A stretch of 64,000 bases of DNA from assembly GCF_031844685.1 (NCBI RefSeq), contig NZ_CP134605.1, positions 6,806,501-6,870,500 of the forward strand, read 5' to 3'. The DNA comes from Streptomyces sp. ITFR-21. Lineage in GTDB: Bacteria > Actinomycetota > Actinomycetes > Streptomycetales > Streptomycetaceae. A program made the position numbers and the translations under genes. Shown in pieces: positions 25,704 through 36,978 of the stretch (position 1 is the stretch's first letter; each line of letters begins with the position of its first letter). The notes beneath the pieces are model-generated. The model made no database searches and had not been told where the DNA came from. It saw only the letters and a list, made by a program, of their open reading frames with translations.

Positions 25704-25810
25704 CGGCAAGTGAGTCACCGGCTGTACGGCAAGTCATTCACCTGCCGAGCGGCAGGCGACTCACCTTACGTTGGCTAGCGATTCGCTTGACGTGCGGCTA
25801 GCGACTGCCT
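25704..25810. promoter_or_regulatory. Five-copy 22-23 bp operator array
   Basis: Five related 16-mers start at 25704, 25727, 25750, 25772 and 25795, so the spacing is 23, 23, 22 and 23 bases. They read CGGCAAGTGAGTCACC, CGGCAAGTCATTCACC, CGGCAGGCGACTCACC, TGGCTAGCGATTCGCT and CGGCTAGCGACTGCCT. The core is an 11-base palindrome, AGYGANTCRCT, perfect in copy 4 (AGCGATTCGCT). Two helical turns between copies would put bound dimers on nearly one face. Position between TetR and MMPL genes suggests TetR binding. Confidence 0.75.
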
Positions 25811-25862
25811 AGCGTCGGCGTCGGAGTTCGATACCCGCACCCCGCTGGGGGGAAAACTGTCC

Positions 25863-28076
25863 ATGTCCAGTTATCTGTACCGACTCGCCCGGTTCTCGTT
25901 CCGGCGGCGCCGACTGGTCCTGGTGCTGTGGCTGGCCGCCGCCGTCGCGGCCATCGCCGTCGCCCAGGCGAGCGGCGGCAAGACCAACGACAACTTCACG
26001 ATCCCGGGCACCGAGGCCCAGCGGGCCTCGGACGTTCTCTCCGCCAAGCTGCCGGCCTTCGGCGGCGGCCAGAGCACCATCGTCTTCGCCGCCGCCCACG
26101 GCGGAGCGAAGCTCACCGGTCCGGCCGACAGGCCGGCGATCGAGTCGGCGATGGCCGCGATCAGGTCGGTACCGCAGGTCTCCAACGTCGTGGACCCCTT
26201 CACCGGCCGACTCGTCTCGGACAACGGCGAGATCGCGCTCGGGCAGGTGCAGTGGTCGGCGAAGCCGCCCGATGTCAAGGACGCGCACCTCGACGCCGTC
26301 AAGGACGCGGTCAAGCCGGTGCGGGCCCTGGGCGTGCGGGTCGAGTACAACGGCAGCGTCTACCCCGGCTGGCGCCAGGAGATCTCCGAGGCGCCCGAGC
26401 TGATCGGCCTGATCATCGCGTTCGCCATCCTGATGGTCACCTTCGGCGCCCTGGCCGCCGCGGGCATGCCGATCCTGGGAGCCGTCGTCGGCGTCGTCAC
26501 CACCTTGATGGGTGTCACCGCCGTCGCCTCGGTGCTGACGATCGCCTCCGCCTCGACCACCGTCGCTCTGATGCTCGGCCTGTCCTGCGGCATCGACTAC
26601 GGCCTGTTCATCCTGTCCAGACACCGGACCAACCTGCTCAACGGCATGACACCCGAGGAGTCCGTGCCGCTGGCCATGGGCACCGCCGGAAGCTCCGTCG
26701 TCTTCGCCGCCCTCACCGTGGTCATCGCACTGTGCGGGCTGACCGTCGTCGGTATCCCGTTCCTGACCGTGATGGGGCTGGCCGCCGCGGCGTCCGTCAC
26801 CGTCGCGCTGCTGATCGCCCTCACCCTGCTGCCGGCGATGATGGGCTTCGCGGGCCCCAAGGTCGCCAGGTTCACCCGGCTGCCGCTGCTCGGCGCCCGC
26901 GCCGAGCGGGTCGCCCGCCGCTCCGCCGCCGACCCGGACAGCCCCGTCGGTGCCAGGTGGGCCCGGTTCGTCGTACACAACCGGGTGCTCGTCCTCGTCG
27001 GCGGCGTCGCCCTGCTCGGCGTCCTCGCCGTCCCGGCCCTGGACATCCGGCTCGGCCTGCCCAGCGGCGCCTCGCAGTCCAAAAGCAACACCCAGCGCAA
27101 GGCGTACGACCTCACCACCGAGGGCTTCGGCGCCGGCTTCAACGGCGCGCTGCTGATCGTCACCCAGGACGTGAAGAGCCCCTCGGACACCCTGCAGGTC
27201 GCCCGGGCGCTGGCCAAGGTGCCCGACGTCGTCAAAGCGACCCCGCTGGCCGGGCAGAACGGCGTCTCGCTGGTCCGGCTGATCCCCGGTTCCGGGCCGA
27301 ACGACTCGGCCACCGCCGACCTCGTCCACACCCTGCGCGACGACCGGGCCGCGCTCGAAGGACGGACCGGGACGCACATCCTGGTCGGCGGCACCACGGC
27401 GTCCAACATCGACGTCTCGTCCAAGCTGTCCGGCGCCCTGCCAATCTTCCTGATCACCGTGGTCAGCCTGGCCTTCATCCTGCTGACGTTCGCCTTCCGG
27501 ACCGTCCTGGTGCCCGTGAAGTCGATCCTGGGCTTCCTGTTCTCGATGGCCGCGGCCCTCGGCGCCCAGGTGGCGGTCTTCCAGTGGGGCTGGGGCGAAC
27601 ACGTTTTCGGGATCACCCCGTCGGAGACGATCAGCTTCCTGCCGATCATCATGCTGGCGATCATCTTCGGGCTCTCCAGCGACTATGAGGTGTTCGTCGT
27701 GTCCCGGATCAAGGAGGAGTTCACCAAGAACGGCGACGCCCGCCGCGCCGTCGAACGCGGCACCGGGCTGTCCGCCCGGGTGGTCACCGCGGCGGCGCTG
27801 ATCATGTTCTTCATCTTCGTGGCCTTCATGTTCACCGACGACCCGACCATCAAGGCGATCGGCTTCAGCTTCGCCGCCGGCGTCTTCCTCGACGCCTTCG
27901 TGGTACGGCTCACCCTGGTACCGGCGGTCCTGGCGATCATCCGGTCGAAGGTCTGGTACCACCCGCAGTGGTTCGACCGGCACATCCCCGACCCCGACAT
28001 CGAGGGGCTCCGCCTGGAGCGGAGACTCGCCGCCGGCGAGCTCACCGCCACGGGCACCGAGCCCCGCGGGCGATGA
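25863..28076 (+). CDS. MMPL/RND-type membrane transporter
   Basis: A 737-residue protein with the RND layout: one N-terminal helix (LVLVLWLAAAVAAIAVAQAS), a large extracytoplasmic loop, six helices, a second helix and loop, and six more helices. The MMPL signatures GLSCGIDYGLFILSRHR and GLSSDYEVFVVSRIKEEF contain the paired Asp residues used for proton coupling. Members export lipids or drugs. It is divergent from the TetR gene and is preceded by the operator array. ATG 25863 lies after GGGGGGAAAA. Confidence 0.92.
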   Translation: MSSYLYRLARFSFRRRRLVLVLWLAAAVAAIAVAQASGGKTNDNFTIPGTEAQRASDVLSAKLPAFGGGQSTIVFAAAHGGAKLTGPADRPAIESAMAAIRSVPQVSNVVDPFTGRLVSDNGEIALGQVQWSAKPPDVKDAHLDAVKDAVKPVRALGVRVEYNGSVYPGWRQEISEAPELIGLIIAFAILMVTFGALAAAGMPILGAVVGVVTTLMGVTAVASVLTIASASTTVALMLGLSCGIDYGLFILSRHRTNLLNGMTPEESVPLAMGTAGSSVVFAALTVVIALCGLTVVGIPFLTVMGLAAAASVTVALLIALTLLPAMMGFAGPKVARFTRLPLLGARAERVARRSAADPDSPVGARWARFVVHNRVLVLVGGVALLGVLAVPALDIRLGLPSGASQSKSNTQRKAYDLTTEGFGAGFNGALLIVTQDVKSPSDTLQVARALAKVPDVVKATPLAGQNGVSLVRLIPGSGPNDSATADLVHTLRDDRAALEGRTGTHILVGGTTASNIDVSSKLSGALPIFLITVVSLAFILLTFAFRTVLVPVKSILGFLFSMAAALGAQVAVFQWGWGEHVFGITPSETISFLPIIMLAIIFGLSSDYEVFVVSRIKEEFTKNGDARRAVERGTGLSARVVTAAALIMFFIFVAFMFTDDPTIKAIGFSFAAGVFLDAFVVRLTLVPAVLAIIRSKVWYHPQWFDRHIPDPDIEGLRLERRLAAGELTATGTEPRGR

Positions 28077-28098
28077 CCCGCCGGTCCCGGCCCCCGTG

Positions 28099-28145
28099 CG
28101 TCCGGCCCCGCCGCAGGCGGGCGGCGGGCCCGCCCGCGGCGCGGA
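28099..28145. terminator. GC-rich hairpin region between convergent genes
   Basis: The 75 bases between the MMPL stop and the APC stop contain overlapping GC-only inverted repeats (GTCCGGCCCCGCCGC facing GCGGCGCGGAC, with GGCGGGC facing GCCCGCC inside). No T-run follows, so it would be an actinomycete-type terminator serving both strands. Confidence 0.35.
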
Positions 28146-28151
28146 CCCCGT

Positions 28152-29723
28152 TCAGCCGAGGCCGGTCGAGGACGGCTCGGCCACCGGCTGCCCGGCGCCG
28201 GCCGGATCGGTGAGGTCGAAATGGCCGAGGAGCTCGTAGTGCACCGGCCGCCTGGCGCGCATCCACAGCGCGACGGCCACCCCGAGCGCGAACATCACGA
28301 CGACCGCCTCGGGCAGATACCTGATGAACGGCACATCACCGTCGCCGGCGAGCACCGCGCGGTTCTTGACGAGCAGCCAGCAGGCACCGGCCATGGCCCC
28401 CGCGCCGACCAGCGGCGCCACCAGCGTGGTGAACCAGTGGAAGCCGTCCCGGGCGGTGGTCAGGAAATACCGGATGATGGCGAAGGACGTCAGCCCCTGC
28501 ACCCCGAGGATGCCGAGCACACCCATCAGCGGCGCCCAGGTGCCGAGTTCGAGCAGCGACCCCTCCGTGCTGCTGTCATGCAGGGTGAAGCCCAGCACCA
28601 GCAGTCCGACCAGCACCGTGACCGTCATCGACGCCGCGGCGGGGGAGTGGTGCCGGGAGGTGCGCGCCAGCGCCGCGGGCGCGACCCCCTCGCGGGCCAG
28701 TGAGAACAGGTAGCGGGCGCCGGTGTTGTAGAACGCCATGGCGCACGCGAAGGGGCTGACGATGGCCAGGACCTGCATCATGACCAGCAGCCAGTGGCCG
28801 ACGAAGGTCTCCGCCAGCGGGTAGAACGCCGAGTCGTACCGCCCGGTGAACTGGTCCTTCACCGCCTGCGCGGACCCGGTCAGCCCCCAGCCGGAGACGA
28901 ACGCGTACGAGACGAGCATGTACAGCAGGCCGAGTCCGATCACCGACCCGTACGTGGCCGCCCTGGCGATACGGTGCGGATCGCGTGACTCCTCGGCGTA
29001 GTTCGGCGCCATCTCGAAGCCGACCCAGGACCAGAAGGCGGCGAACAGCGCCACACCGGCGGCGCCGCTGCCGAAGACATGCGCCGCGCCGTCGTTGCCG
29101 AACACCTCGGCGGGGTTGACCGGCCTGGCCGACAGCCCGTGCGCGCCGCCGTGCACGAGGACCCCCACCGACAGGATCACCAGGGCGAGGACCTCAAGGA
29201 CCAGCGAGACTCCGAGGATCCTGGTGGTCAGCTCGATGTGGAACCAGGCCAGAACCGTCATGGCGGCCAGTGCGGCGATCATGTACACCCAGGCGGGTAT
29301 GTCCGCCCCGGTCCACGACTCGATGCCGGTGGCGGCGAAATAGCCCATCACACCGAGCACCGAGGCGGAGAAGAGCATGTAGCACAGGGCGATCAGCACC
29401 CCGGAGCCGACGCCGGGGATCCGGCCCAGGCCGCGCGTCACGAACGTGTAGAAACCGCCGGCCGACGTCACCCGCCGGCTCATCGCGATGTAGCCGACCG
29501 AGAACACCGTCAGCGCCACCGTGGCCAGTAAGAACGCGGCCGGTGCCCCGTACCCGGACCCCATGACGGCCACCGGTACGTTGAAGAGCATCGCGGTCAT
29601 GGGCGCCGCGCCCGTGACGATGCAGAAGATGACACCGGGCAGGCCCAGAGCGCCGCCCGCGAGCCGGTGCTGCGTCCCGGGCGGATCGACCGCCACCGCG
29701 GATGTGCCGTCGTCCCATGCCAT
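28152..29723 (-). CDS. APC-family amino acid permease
   Basis: A 523-residue permease with 12 or more hydrophobic segments. The N-terminal part LGLPGVIFCIVTGAAPMTAM and the segment AAFWSWVGFEMAPNYAEESR are typical of the APC superfamily (amino acid/polyamine/organocation). GAGGAGCC lies before the ATG at 29723. It is a single gene convergent with the MMPL gene. Substrate unknown. Confidence 0.9.
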   Translation of the reverse strand: MAWDDGTSAVAVDPPGTQHRLAGGALGLPGVIFCIVTGAAPMTAMLFNVPVAVMGSGYGAPAAFLLATVALTVFSVGYIAMSRRVTSAGGFYTFVTRGLGRIPGVGSGVLIALCYMLFSASVLGVMGYFAATGIESWTGADIPAWVYMIAALAAMTVLAWFHIELTTRILGVSLVLEVLALVILSVGVLVHGGAHGLSARPVNPAEVFGNDGAAHVFGSGAAGVALFAAFWSWVGFEMAPNYAEESRDPHRIARAATYGSVIGLGLLYMLVSYAFVSGWGLTGSAQAVKDQFTGRYDSAFYPLAETFVGHWLLVMMQVLAIVSPFACAMAFYNTGARYLFSLAREGVAPAALARTSRHHSPAAASMTVTVLVGLLVLGFTLHDSSTEGSLLELGTWAPLMGVLGILGVQGLTSFAIIRYFLTTARDGFHWFTTLVAPLVGAGAMAGACWLLVKNRAVLAGDGDVPFIRYLPEAVVVMFALGVAVALWMRARRPVHYELLGHFDLTDPAGAGQPVAEPSSTGLG

Positions 29724-29943
29724 GAATGAGGCTCCTCTCCGTGCCGCTGCCGTTCTCCGTTGTGTCCGCGCTCCGGAATGGTGAACCCTCCGATGACTCC
29801 TTCGTACCCCGGAGTGTTAACACCGGGTCAACTGATGCCAAAGCGACGGGCGATGCCTCCGTCCGGCGGACCGGACGGAGGCATCGGCGGGGCGGCGGGA
29901 CCGGCCCGCCCGCGCGCGTCTCCCGCGCGCCCTCAGCGCCGGG

Positions 29944-30541
29944 TCACGAGCCGCTCGGCCAGGTCGCCTGCGTCGAGTGGCAGTAGGCGACGCCCATCGC
30001 CTTCCAGCGCGGGCCCTGCGCGCCCAGCCGCTGGCCGAACGCGGCCACCCGTGCGTGCTCTGCGGCGACCAGCCGAGCCCGGCCAGCGCCGGCAGCCGCG
30101 GGAAGGCCGTGTAGTCGATGTTGGCCGAGGTCACGATCGTCTCGGTCCACAGCGGGCCCTCGACGCCGAGCACCGACGACTCGCCCACTCCGCTCAGATA
30201 CGCGCCGGGGTTCCAGTCGTACGCCTTGTTGACGTCGATCAGCCCTGCCCAGTTCTGCCCCAGCGCCGTCGACGAGGTGTACTTCATGTCCAGGTACGCC
30301 CGGTTGACGGGGGACATGATGACCTTCGTGCCGTGCGCGGCGGCGTCCGCCACATCCGAGTCCGAGGTCCCCGTGCCCCAGAACTGCGCGACGGTGGACG
30401 CCAGCGGCGTGGCGCGGGTGACGTCGTGCCAGCCGACCACCGCCTTGCCGTGCGCGGCGACGATCTGCTGCACATGGTTGACGAAGGTGGAGTAGCCGGC
30501 GGCGGTGGTCGAACTCGCCTCGTCGCCACCGGTGTTACGTA
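29944..30541 (-). pseudogene. GH20 beta-N-acetylhexosaminidase, broken 3' part
   Basis: The C-terminal half of a family 20 glycosidase. The catalytic pair is kept in TGGDEASSTTAAGYSTF (Asp-Glu), followed by VQQIVAAHGKAVVGWHDV, KVIMSPVNRAYLDMKY and GVEGPLWTETIV. A frameshift near 30050 moves the end (FGQRLGAQGPRWKAMGVAYC, stop at 29944) to another frame. Upstream of GGDEA the sequence no longer looks like GH20, so the N-terminal half is lost. Confidence 0.78.
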
Positions 30542-30854
30542 ATCGTCGCATGGTCACCTTGTCGGTAGGCCGAGGATCAGGACGTTCCAGCCGCAGATAC
30601 CGGCCACCGGCCGGGCGCCCCGCAAGTTGGCCGGACGGTCGCCCGCCCCCGCGACCCGCGCCGCCGGCCGGCCGCCGGCCGCCGCCGACCGGGCCGGGGC
30701 CGGGAGGGGCGCTCCCGCGACCGCGCCGGGTGTCGCTGCCGCGGAGCGGCCTTCGACCTGTGGTTCGCTTGGCCCGCGGAACAGGCGGGGGACCTCGCCT
30801 GTTGAACTTTCCCGGGACGACTGTCGGGCAGGACCAGGAGGGTGTGATCCGGAT
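30542..30854. other. 313-bp intergenic region upstream of lpdA
   Basis: GC-rich and without a recognisable gene. It probably holds the lpdA promoter near 30770-30820; a good AGGAGG stands before the ATG. No clear -10/-35 can be assigned with confidence. Confidence 0.45.
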
Positions 30855-32255
<1,401 letters not shown>

Positions 32256-32313
32256 GCCCGCCGGCCCGTGCCCTGTCCCCGCTTCACTCGCACCGCACCG
32301 CACCGCCCCGCCC

Positions 32314-32347
32314 GCGACCCGCCGGACAACCGGCGGGTCGCTCCTTT
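32314..32347 (+). terminator. Rho-independent terminator after lpdA
   Basis: GCGACCCGCCGG and CCGGCGGGTCGC form a perfect 12-bp stem with the loop ACAA, followed by TCCTTTT. It lies about 60 bases after the lpdA stop. Confidence 0.9.
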
Positions 32348-32524
32348 TCCCGGCGGCGGCCCCCCGCCGATCGCGGCCCTGTGGCGCAGGTCGCGCTCAC
32401 CGGATGAAATGACCGGGGACGGCATCCCCGTACGCACCCACGTGACGGAAAACCGGGGACGCGGTCCCCGGTTGTGTCCGCGCATGAGCACCGTATTCCC
32501 GGGCGATGAAAGGAGGGGTCTGTC

Positions 32525-33235
32525 GTGACCACCGTCGCAGAAGACGCGGAATGCGCGGAAACACGTACACGCAGCGGTTCCCGGACACGGTCGGACGCCC
32601 TGCCGAACCGGGAACGGACCGTCGTGGCGGCCCGCGAGGCTTTCGTGGAGCACGGGTCAAAGGCCCCGCTCGACGAAATCGCCCGGCGGGCCGGAACAGG
32701 CAACGCCACGCTCTACCGGCACTTCGCCGACCGGCGCGCCCTCATCCACGACGTGTTGCCGTACGTCGTGGTCCGCACCGCGGACCACGCGCAGGCCGCC
32801 GCTGCCGAGGAGGCCGACCCCTTCACGGCGCTGTGCCGGTTCGCCCACGCCGCCGCCGACGAGCGGATCGGCGCCCTGTGCGGGATCCTGGTCGGCACCG
32901 CCGACCACCACTCCCTCGATGTGAACCCCCGGCGTGAGCGGCTGAAGAGTGCCGTGGAACGCCTCATGGACAAGGCCCGCCGGGCCGGCCGGCTGCGCGA
33001 CGACGTGACCGTGCGCGACCTGATCGTCGGCCTGTCGCAGCTCACCCGCCCACTGCCCGGCCTCGACCGCCCGGACGGCGACGACCTCGCCCGCCGGCGC
33101 CTCCGGCCGTTCCTCGGCGGGCTCCGGCGACCCGCTCCCCCTCCGGCGAACGGTCAGGCGACGAAGCCGGGAAAACCGCGCCAGGACCGGGGCCCGCGCA
33201 TTGTCCGCGACCCGGATCCCACGACTGCCCCATGA
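32525..33235 (+). CDS. TetR-family transcriptional regulator
   Basis: A 236-residue repressor. Helix-turn-helix: ERTVVAAREAFVEHGSKAPL, DEIARRAGTGNATLYRHFAD and RRALIHDVL. A nearly ideal AAAGGAGG precedes the GTG at 32525. The C-terminal 45 residues are Pro/Arg-rich and disordered-looking. It is 70 bases upstream of a DHA2 exporter on the same strand, which it probably controls; that exporter is now broken, so the regulator may be orphaned. Confidence 0.88.
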   Translation: MTTVAEDAECAETRTRSGSRTRSDALPNRERTVVAAREAFVEHGSKAPLDEIARRAGTGNATLYRHFADRRALIHDVLPYVVVRTADHAQAAAAEEADPFTALCRFAHAAADERIGALCGILVGTADHHSLDVNPRRERLKSAVERLMDKARRAGRLRDDVTVRDLIVGLSQLTRPLPGLDRPDGDDLARRRLRPFLGGLRRPAPPPANGQATKPGKPRQDRGPRIVRDPDPTTAP

Positions 33236-33304
33236 CGCCGTAAGTCCCACGGCGCCACCACGACATCACGTGCCTTTCGCACGTTTTTCTTTCCACACCC
33301 CCAG

Positions 33305-34602
33305 GTGGATAGCCCCGTGTCCCAAACGGTCGACAACCGGCTTCCCGACCCACGGCGCTGGAAGGCGCTGGTGTTCATCTCACTGGCCCAGCTGATGGTC
33401 GTACCCGATTCCACGATCGTGGACATCGCGCTGCCGAGCGCGCAGCACGACCTCGGTATCTCCGACGCCAACAGGCAATGGGTCAGCACCGCCTACGCAC
33501 TGGCCTTCGGCGGTCTGCTGCTCTTCGGCGGCCGGATCGCGGACCTGTGGGGCCGCAAGCGCACCTGCGTCGTCGGAGGGCGGGTTCGCCCTCGCGTCCG
33601 CGATCGGAGGAGCGGCCGGCAACCAGGCGATGCGGCTCGGCTCCCGCGCCGCGCAGGGCGTCTTCGGCGCGCTGCTCGCACCGGCAGCCCTGTCCCTGCT
33701 CGCGGTCACGTTCACCGAGGCCAGGGAACGGGCCAAGGCCTTCGGCATCTTCGGCGCGATCGCCGGCGGCGGCGCGGTCGGCCTGCTGCTCGGCGGAGTC
33801 CTCACCGAGTACCTCAACTAGCGCTAAACCTTCTTCGTCAGCGTCCCCTTCGCGATCGTCGCCGCCCTCGGCGCGTACTTCGTGATCCGCGGGCCCGCCG
33901 GCGGACGCAACCGCTCCCCGGTGGACATCCCCGGCGTCGTGCTCTCCACGCTGGGCCTGGTCTCGCTGGTCTACGGCTTCACCCGCGCGGAGACCGGCGG
34001 CTGGTCCGCCGCCGCCCTGCTGCTGGCCGCCTTCGGACTGGTCGAGTCCAAGGTCAAGGCGCCGCTGCTGCCCCTGCGGGTGATCACCGAACGCAACCGG
34101 GGCGGCGTCTACCTCTCGCTCGGCCTCGCCGTCATCGGACTGTTCGGCGTCCTCTTCCTCACCTACTACCTGCAGGTGGTCCAGGGATACTCCGCGATCA
34201 GGAACGCCTTCGCGTTCCTGCCCATGGTCACCGCCTTCGTGGTGGGTTCGACGCAGATCGGCACCAGGCTGGTCACCCGGGTACCGGCGCGGCTGCTGAT
34301 GGGGCCCGGCTTCGCCGCCGTCGCCGTCGCCATGCTGCTGCTGACCCGGCTGGGCGTGGGCTCCTCCTGCGCCGGCGTCATCCTGCCGGGCCTGGTCCTG
34401 CCGGGCCTCGGGATGGGCACGGCGTTCATGCCGGCCATGTCGCTGGCCGCCCACGGCATCCAGCCGCGTGACGCGGGCGTCGCCTCGGCGATGGTCAACA
34501 CCTCGCAGCAGGTGGGCGGCGCGATCGGAACAGCGCTGCTGGACACCGTCGCAGCCTCCGCCACCGCCGTCTACGTCGCCGCGCACACCGCCGGCGCGGT
34601 CA
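33305..34602 (+). pseudogene. DHA2-family MFS exporter, multiply disrupted
   Basis: Starts as an EmrB/QacA transporter (WKALVFISLAQLMVVPDSTI, GGRIADLWGRKRTCVVGG). An extra G near 33579 shifts the frame; the continuation GFALASAIGGAAGNQAMRLG is in another frame. In the conserved segment expected to read EYLNWRWTFFVSVP both Trp codons are stops, TAG at 33819-33821 and TAA at 33825-33827. Reading continues in the same frame to DTVAASATAVYVAAHTAGAV, then meets the 3' end of the convergent phosphoketolase gene without its last helix. One frameshift, two nonsense codons and 3' truncation show it is dead. Confidence 0.87.
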
Positions 34603-36978
34603 GCCCTCCCAGCTCCAGTCGGCGACCTCCGGCAGGTCCGTGCCGTACTCGCGGATCCAGGCGTGGTGCCGCAGCCGGATGTCCTCCATCGCCTGCCGTA
34701 CCGGAGCGGCCCGGACCGCCAGCCCCGGTACCCGGTCGATGACGTCCATCACCAGCCGGTAGCGGTCCAGGTCGTTGCGCACCACCATGTCGAAGGGCGT
34801 GGTGGTGGTCCCGATCTCCTTGTAACCGCGGACATGCAGTTGGGCGTGGCCGGCGCGCCGGTAGGCCAGGCGGTGGATGAGCCAGGGATAGCCGTGGTAG
34901 GCGAAGATCACCGGCCGGTCCGGCGTGAACAGCGCGTCGTAGTCCGCCTCCGACATGCCGTGCGGATGCTCCTCTTTGGGCAGCAGGCGGGCGAGGTCGA
35001 CGACGTTCACCACCCGTACGGACAGCTCGGGGAGGTACTGCCGGAGGAGCTTGGCGGCGGCCAGCACCTCCAGGGTGGGAACGTCCCCGGCGCAGGCGAG
35101 GACGACATCGGGCTCGGCGTGCTCCGACCCGGTGCCGGCCCACTCCCAGATCCCGGCGCCCCGCGCGCAGTGCGAACGGGCCGCGTCCATGCCCAGCCAG
35201 TCGAAGCAGGGCTGCTTGCCCGCCACCACCACGTTCACGTAGTTCCTGGACTGCAGCACGTGCTCGGCCACCGACAGCAGCGTGTTGGTGTCCGGCGGCA
35301 GGTAGACCCGCACCACCTCGGGCGACTTGTTGAGCACGTGGTCGATGAACCCCGGGTCCTGGTGGGAGAAGCCGTTGTGGTCCTGGCGCCACACATGCGA
35401 GGTGAGCAGGTAGTTCAGGGACGCGATGGGGCGGCGCCAGGCCAGCGTACGCGTGGTGCGCAGCCACTTGATGTGCTGGTTGACCATCGAGTCGACGATG
35501 TGCACGAAGGCCTCGTAGCACGAGAACAGGCCGTGCCGGCCGGTCAGCAGATAGCCCTCCAGCCAGCCCTGGCAGGTGTGTTCGGAGAGGATCTCCATCA
35601 CCCGGCCGTGCGGGTCGAGGTTCTCGTCCACCTCCAGGGTCTGCGCCTGCCACGCCTTGCCGGTCGCGGAGTACACCGCCTCCAGGCGGTTGGAGGCGGT
35701 CTCGTCCGGGCCGACGAGGCGGAAGTCGCGCCGCTCGGCGGTGTCGGCCATCAGCTGTTCGAGCAGCTTCCCGAGGACGCGGGTGGGCTCGTGCAGGGTC
35801 GCCCCGGGCTTGTCGACCGGTACCGCGAAGCGCTCCAGCTCCGCGATGGGCAGCTCGCGCAGGAGCAGCCCGCCGTTGGCGTGCGGATTGGCACCGGGCC
35901 GCCGGTCCCCTTCCGGGACGCAGGCCAGGACCTGCGGGCGCGGCCGTCCCCGCTCGTCGAAGAGCTCGTCGACGCGGTAGGACCGCATCCACTCCTCCAG
36001 CTGACGCAGGTGCGCCGGATTCGTACGCACCTCCGACAGCGGGACCTGGTGGGCGCGCCAGGTGTTCTCCACCGGCAGACCGTCCACCACGGCGGGCCCG
36101 GTCCAGCCCTTGGGCGTACGCAGGACGATCATCGGCCAGCGGGGCCGCTCCGTCGCGCCCTGCTCGCGGGCCGCCTCCTGGTGGGCCGCGATACGGTCCA
36201 GGGCGGTGTCCATCGCGGCGGCCATCTCCCGGTGCACGGTCAGCGGGTCGTGCCCGGTGACATGGATCGGGTCGTGCCCATAGCCGCGCAGCAGCTCGTC
36301 CAGCTCCTCCTCGGGGAGGCGGGCCAGGACGGCGGGGTTGGCGATCTTGTACCCGTTGAGGTGCAGCACCGGCAGCACGGCGCCGTCGTGCACCGGATCG
36401 AGGAACTTGTTACCGTGCCAGGAGGTCGCCAGCGGCCCGGTCTCCGCCTCCCCGTCACCGATCACGCAGACCACGACCAGCTCGGGGTTGTCCAGCGCGG
36501 CACCATAGGCGTGCGATAGCGAGTACCCCAGCTCACCGCCCTCGTGAATGGACCCCGGGGTCTCCGGCGCCACATGGCTCGGTACGCCCCCCGGGAACGA
36601 GAACTGCTTGAACAGGGCCCCCATGCCCGCGGCGTCGCGGGTGATGTCCGGATAGGTCTGCGTGTAGGTGCCGTCCAGCCAGGAGTTGGCCAGCACGGCC
36701 GGCCCGCCGTGGCCGGGACCCCAGACGCAGATGGCGTCCAGGTCGCGCGCCTTGATCACCCGGTTGAGATGGGTGTGGACGAGGTTCAGCCCCGGCGAGG
36801 TGCCCCAGTGTCCGAGCAGCCGCGGTTTGACGTGTTCGGGACGCAGCGGCTCGGTCAGCAGCGGATTGCCCATCAGATAGATCTGACCCACCGCGAGATA
36901 GTTCGCGGCCCGCCAATGGGCGTCCAGAGCCTGCAGCTCGTCCTCGGACAGTGCCGCGGGCGCGAGCGTTTCGGACAT
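34600..36978 (-). CDS. xfp: Phosphoketolase (xylulose-5-P/fructose-6-P)
   Basis: A 792-residue thiamine-diphosphate enzyme, the family's normal length, that cleaves xylulose-5-phosphate or fructose-6-phosphate with phosphate to acetyl phosphate. Typical segments: GHWGTSPGLNLVHTHLNRVI, TPGSIHEGGELGYSLSHAYG, the ThDP motif VCVIGDGEAETGPLATSWHG ending near NKF, and SHVWRQDHNGFSHQDPGFID. GGAGGA stands before the ATG at 36978. It stands alone and is convergent with the dead MFS gene; no acetate kinase is adjacent in this window. Confidence 0.94.
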   Translation of the reverse strand: MSETLAPAALSEDELQALDAHWRAANYLAVGQIYLMGNPLLTEPLRPEHVKPRLLGHWGTSPGLNLVHTHLNRVIKARDLDAICVWGPGHGGPAVLANSWLDGTYTQTYPDITRDAAGMGALFKQFSFPGGVPSHVAPETPGSIHEGGELGYSLSHAYGAALDNPELVVVCVIGDGEAETGPLATSWHGNKFLDPVHDGAVLPVLHLNGYKIANPAVLARLPEEELDELLRGYGHDPIHVTGHDPLTVHREMAAAMDTALDRIAAHQEAAREQGATERPRWPMIVLRTPKGWTGPAVVDGLPVENTWRAHQVPLSEVRTNPAHLRQLEEWMRSYRVDELFDERGRPRPQVLACVPEGDRRPGANPHANGGLLLRELPIAELERFAVPVDKPGATLHEPTRVLGKLLEQLMADTAERRDFRLVGPDETASNRLEAVYSATGKAWQAQTLEVDENLDPHGRVMEILSEHTCQGWLEGYLLTGRHGLFSCYEAFVHIVDSMVNQHIKWLRTTRTLAWRRPIASLNYLLTSHVWRQDHNGFSHQDPGFIDHVLNKSPEVVRVYLPPDTNTLLSVAEHVLQSRNYVNVVVAGKQPCFDWLGMDAARSHCARGAGIWEWAGTGSEHAEPDVVLACAGDVPTLEVLAAAKLLRQYLPELSVRVVNVVDLARLLPKEEHPHGMSEADYDALFTPDRPVIFAYHGYPWLIHRLAYRRAGHAQLHVRGYKEIGTTTTPFDMVVRNDLDRYRLVMDVIDRVPGLAVRAAPVRQAMEDIRLRHHAWIREYGTDLPEVADWSWEG

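Noticed and set aside
25704..25810. CRISPR array
   Set aside because: The repeats are 16 bases with 6-7 base gaps and diverged from each other; there are no spacer-sized gaps or cas genes. No CRISPR array was seen anywhere in the window.
25704..25810. Replication iterons
   Set aside because: The period fits iterons, but there is no rep gene nearby and the position between tetR and mmpL fits an operator better.
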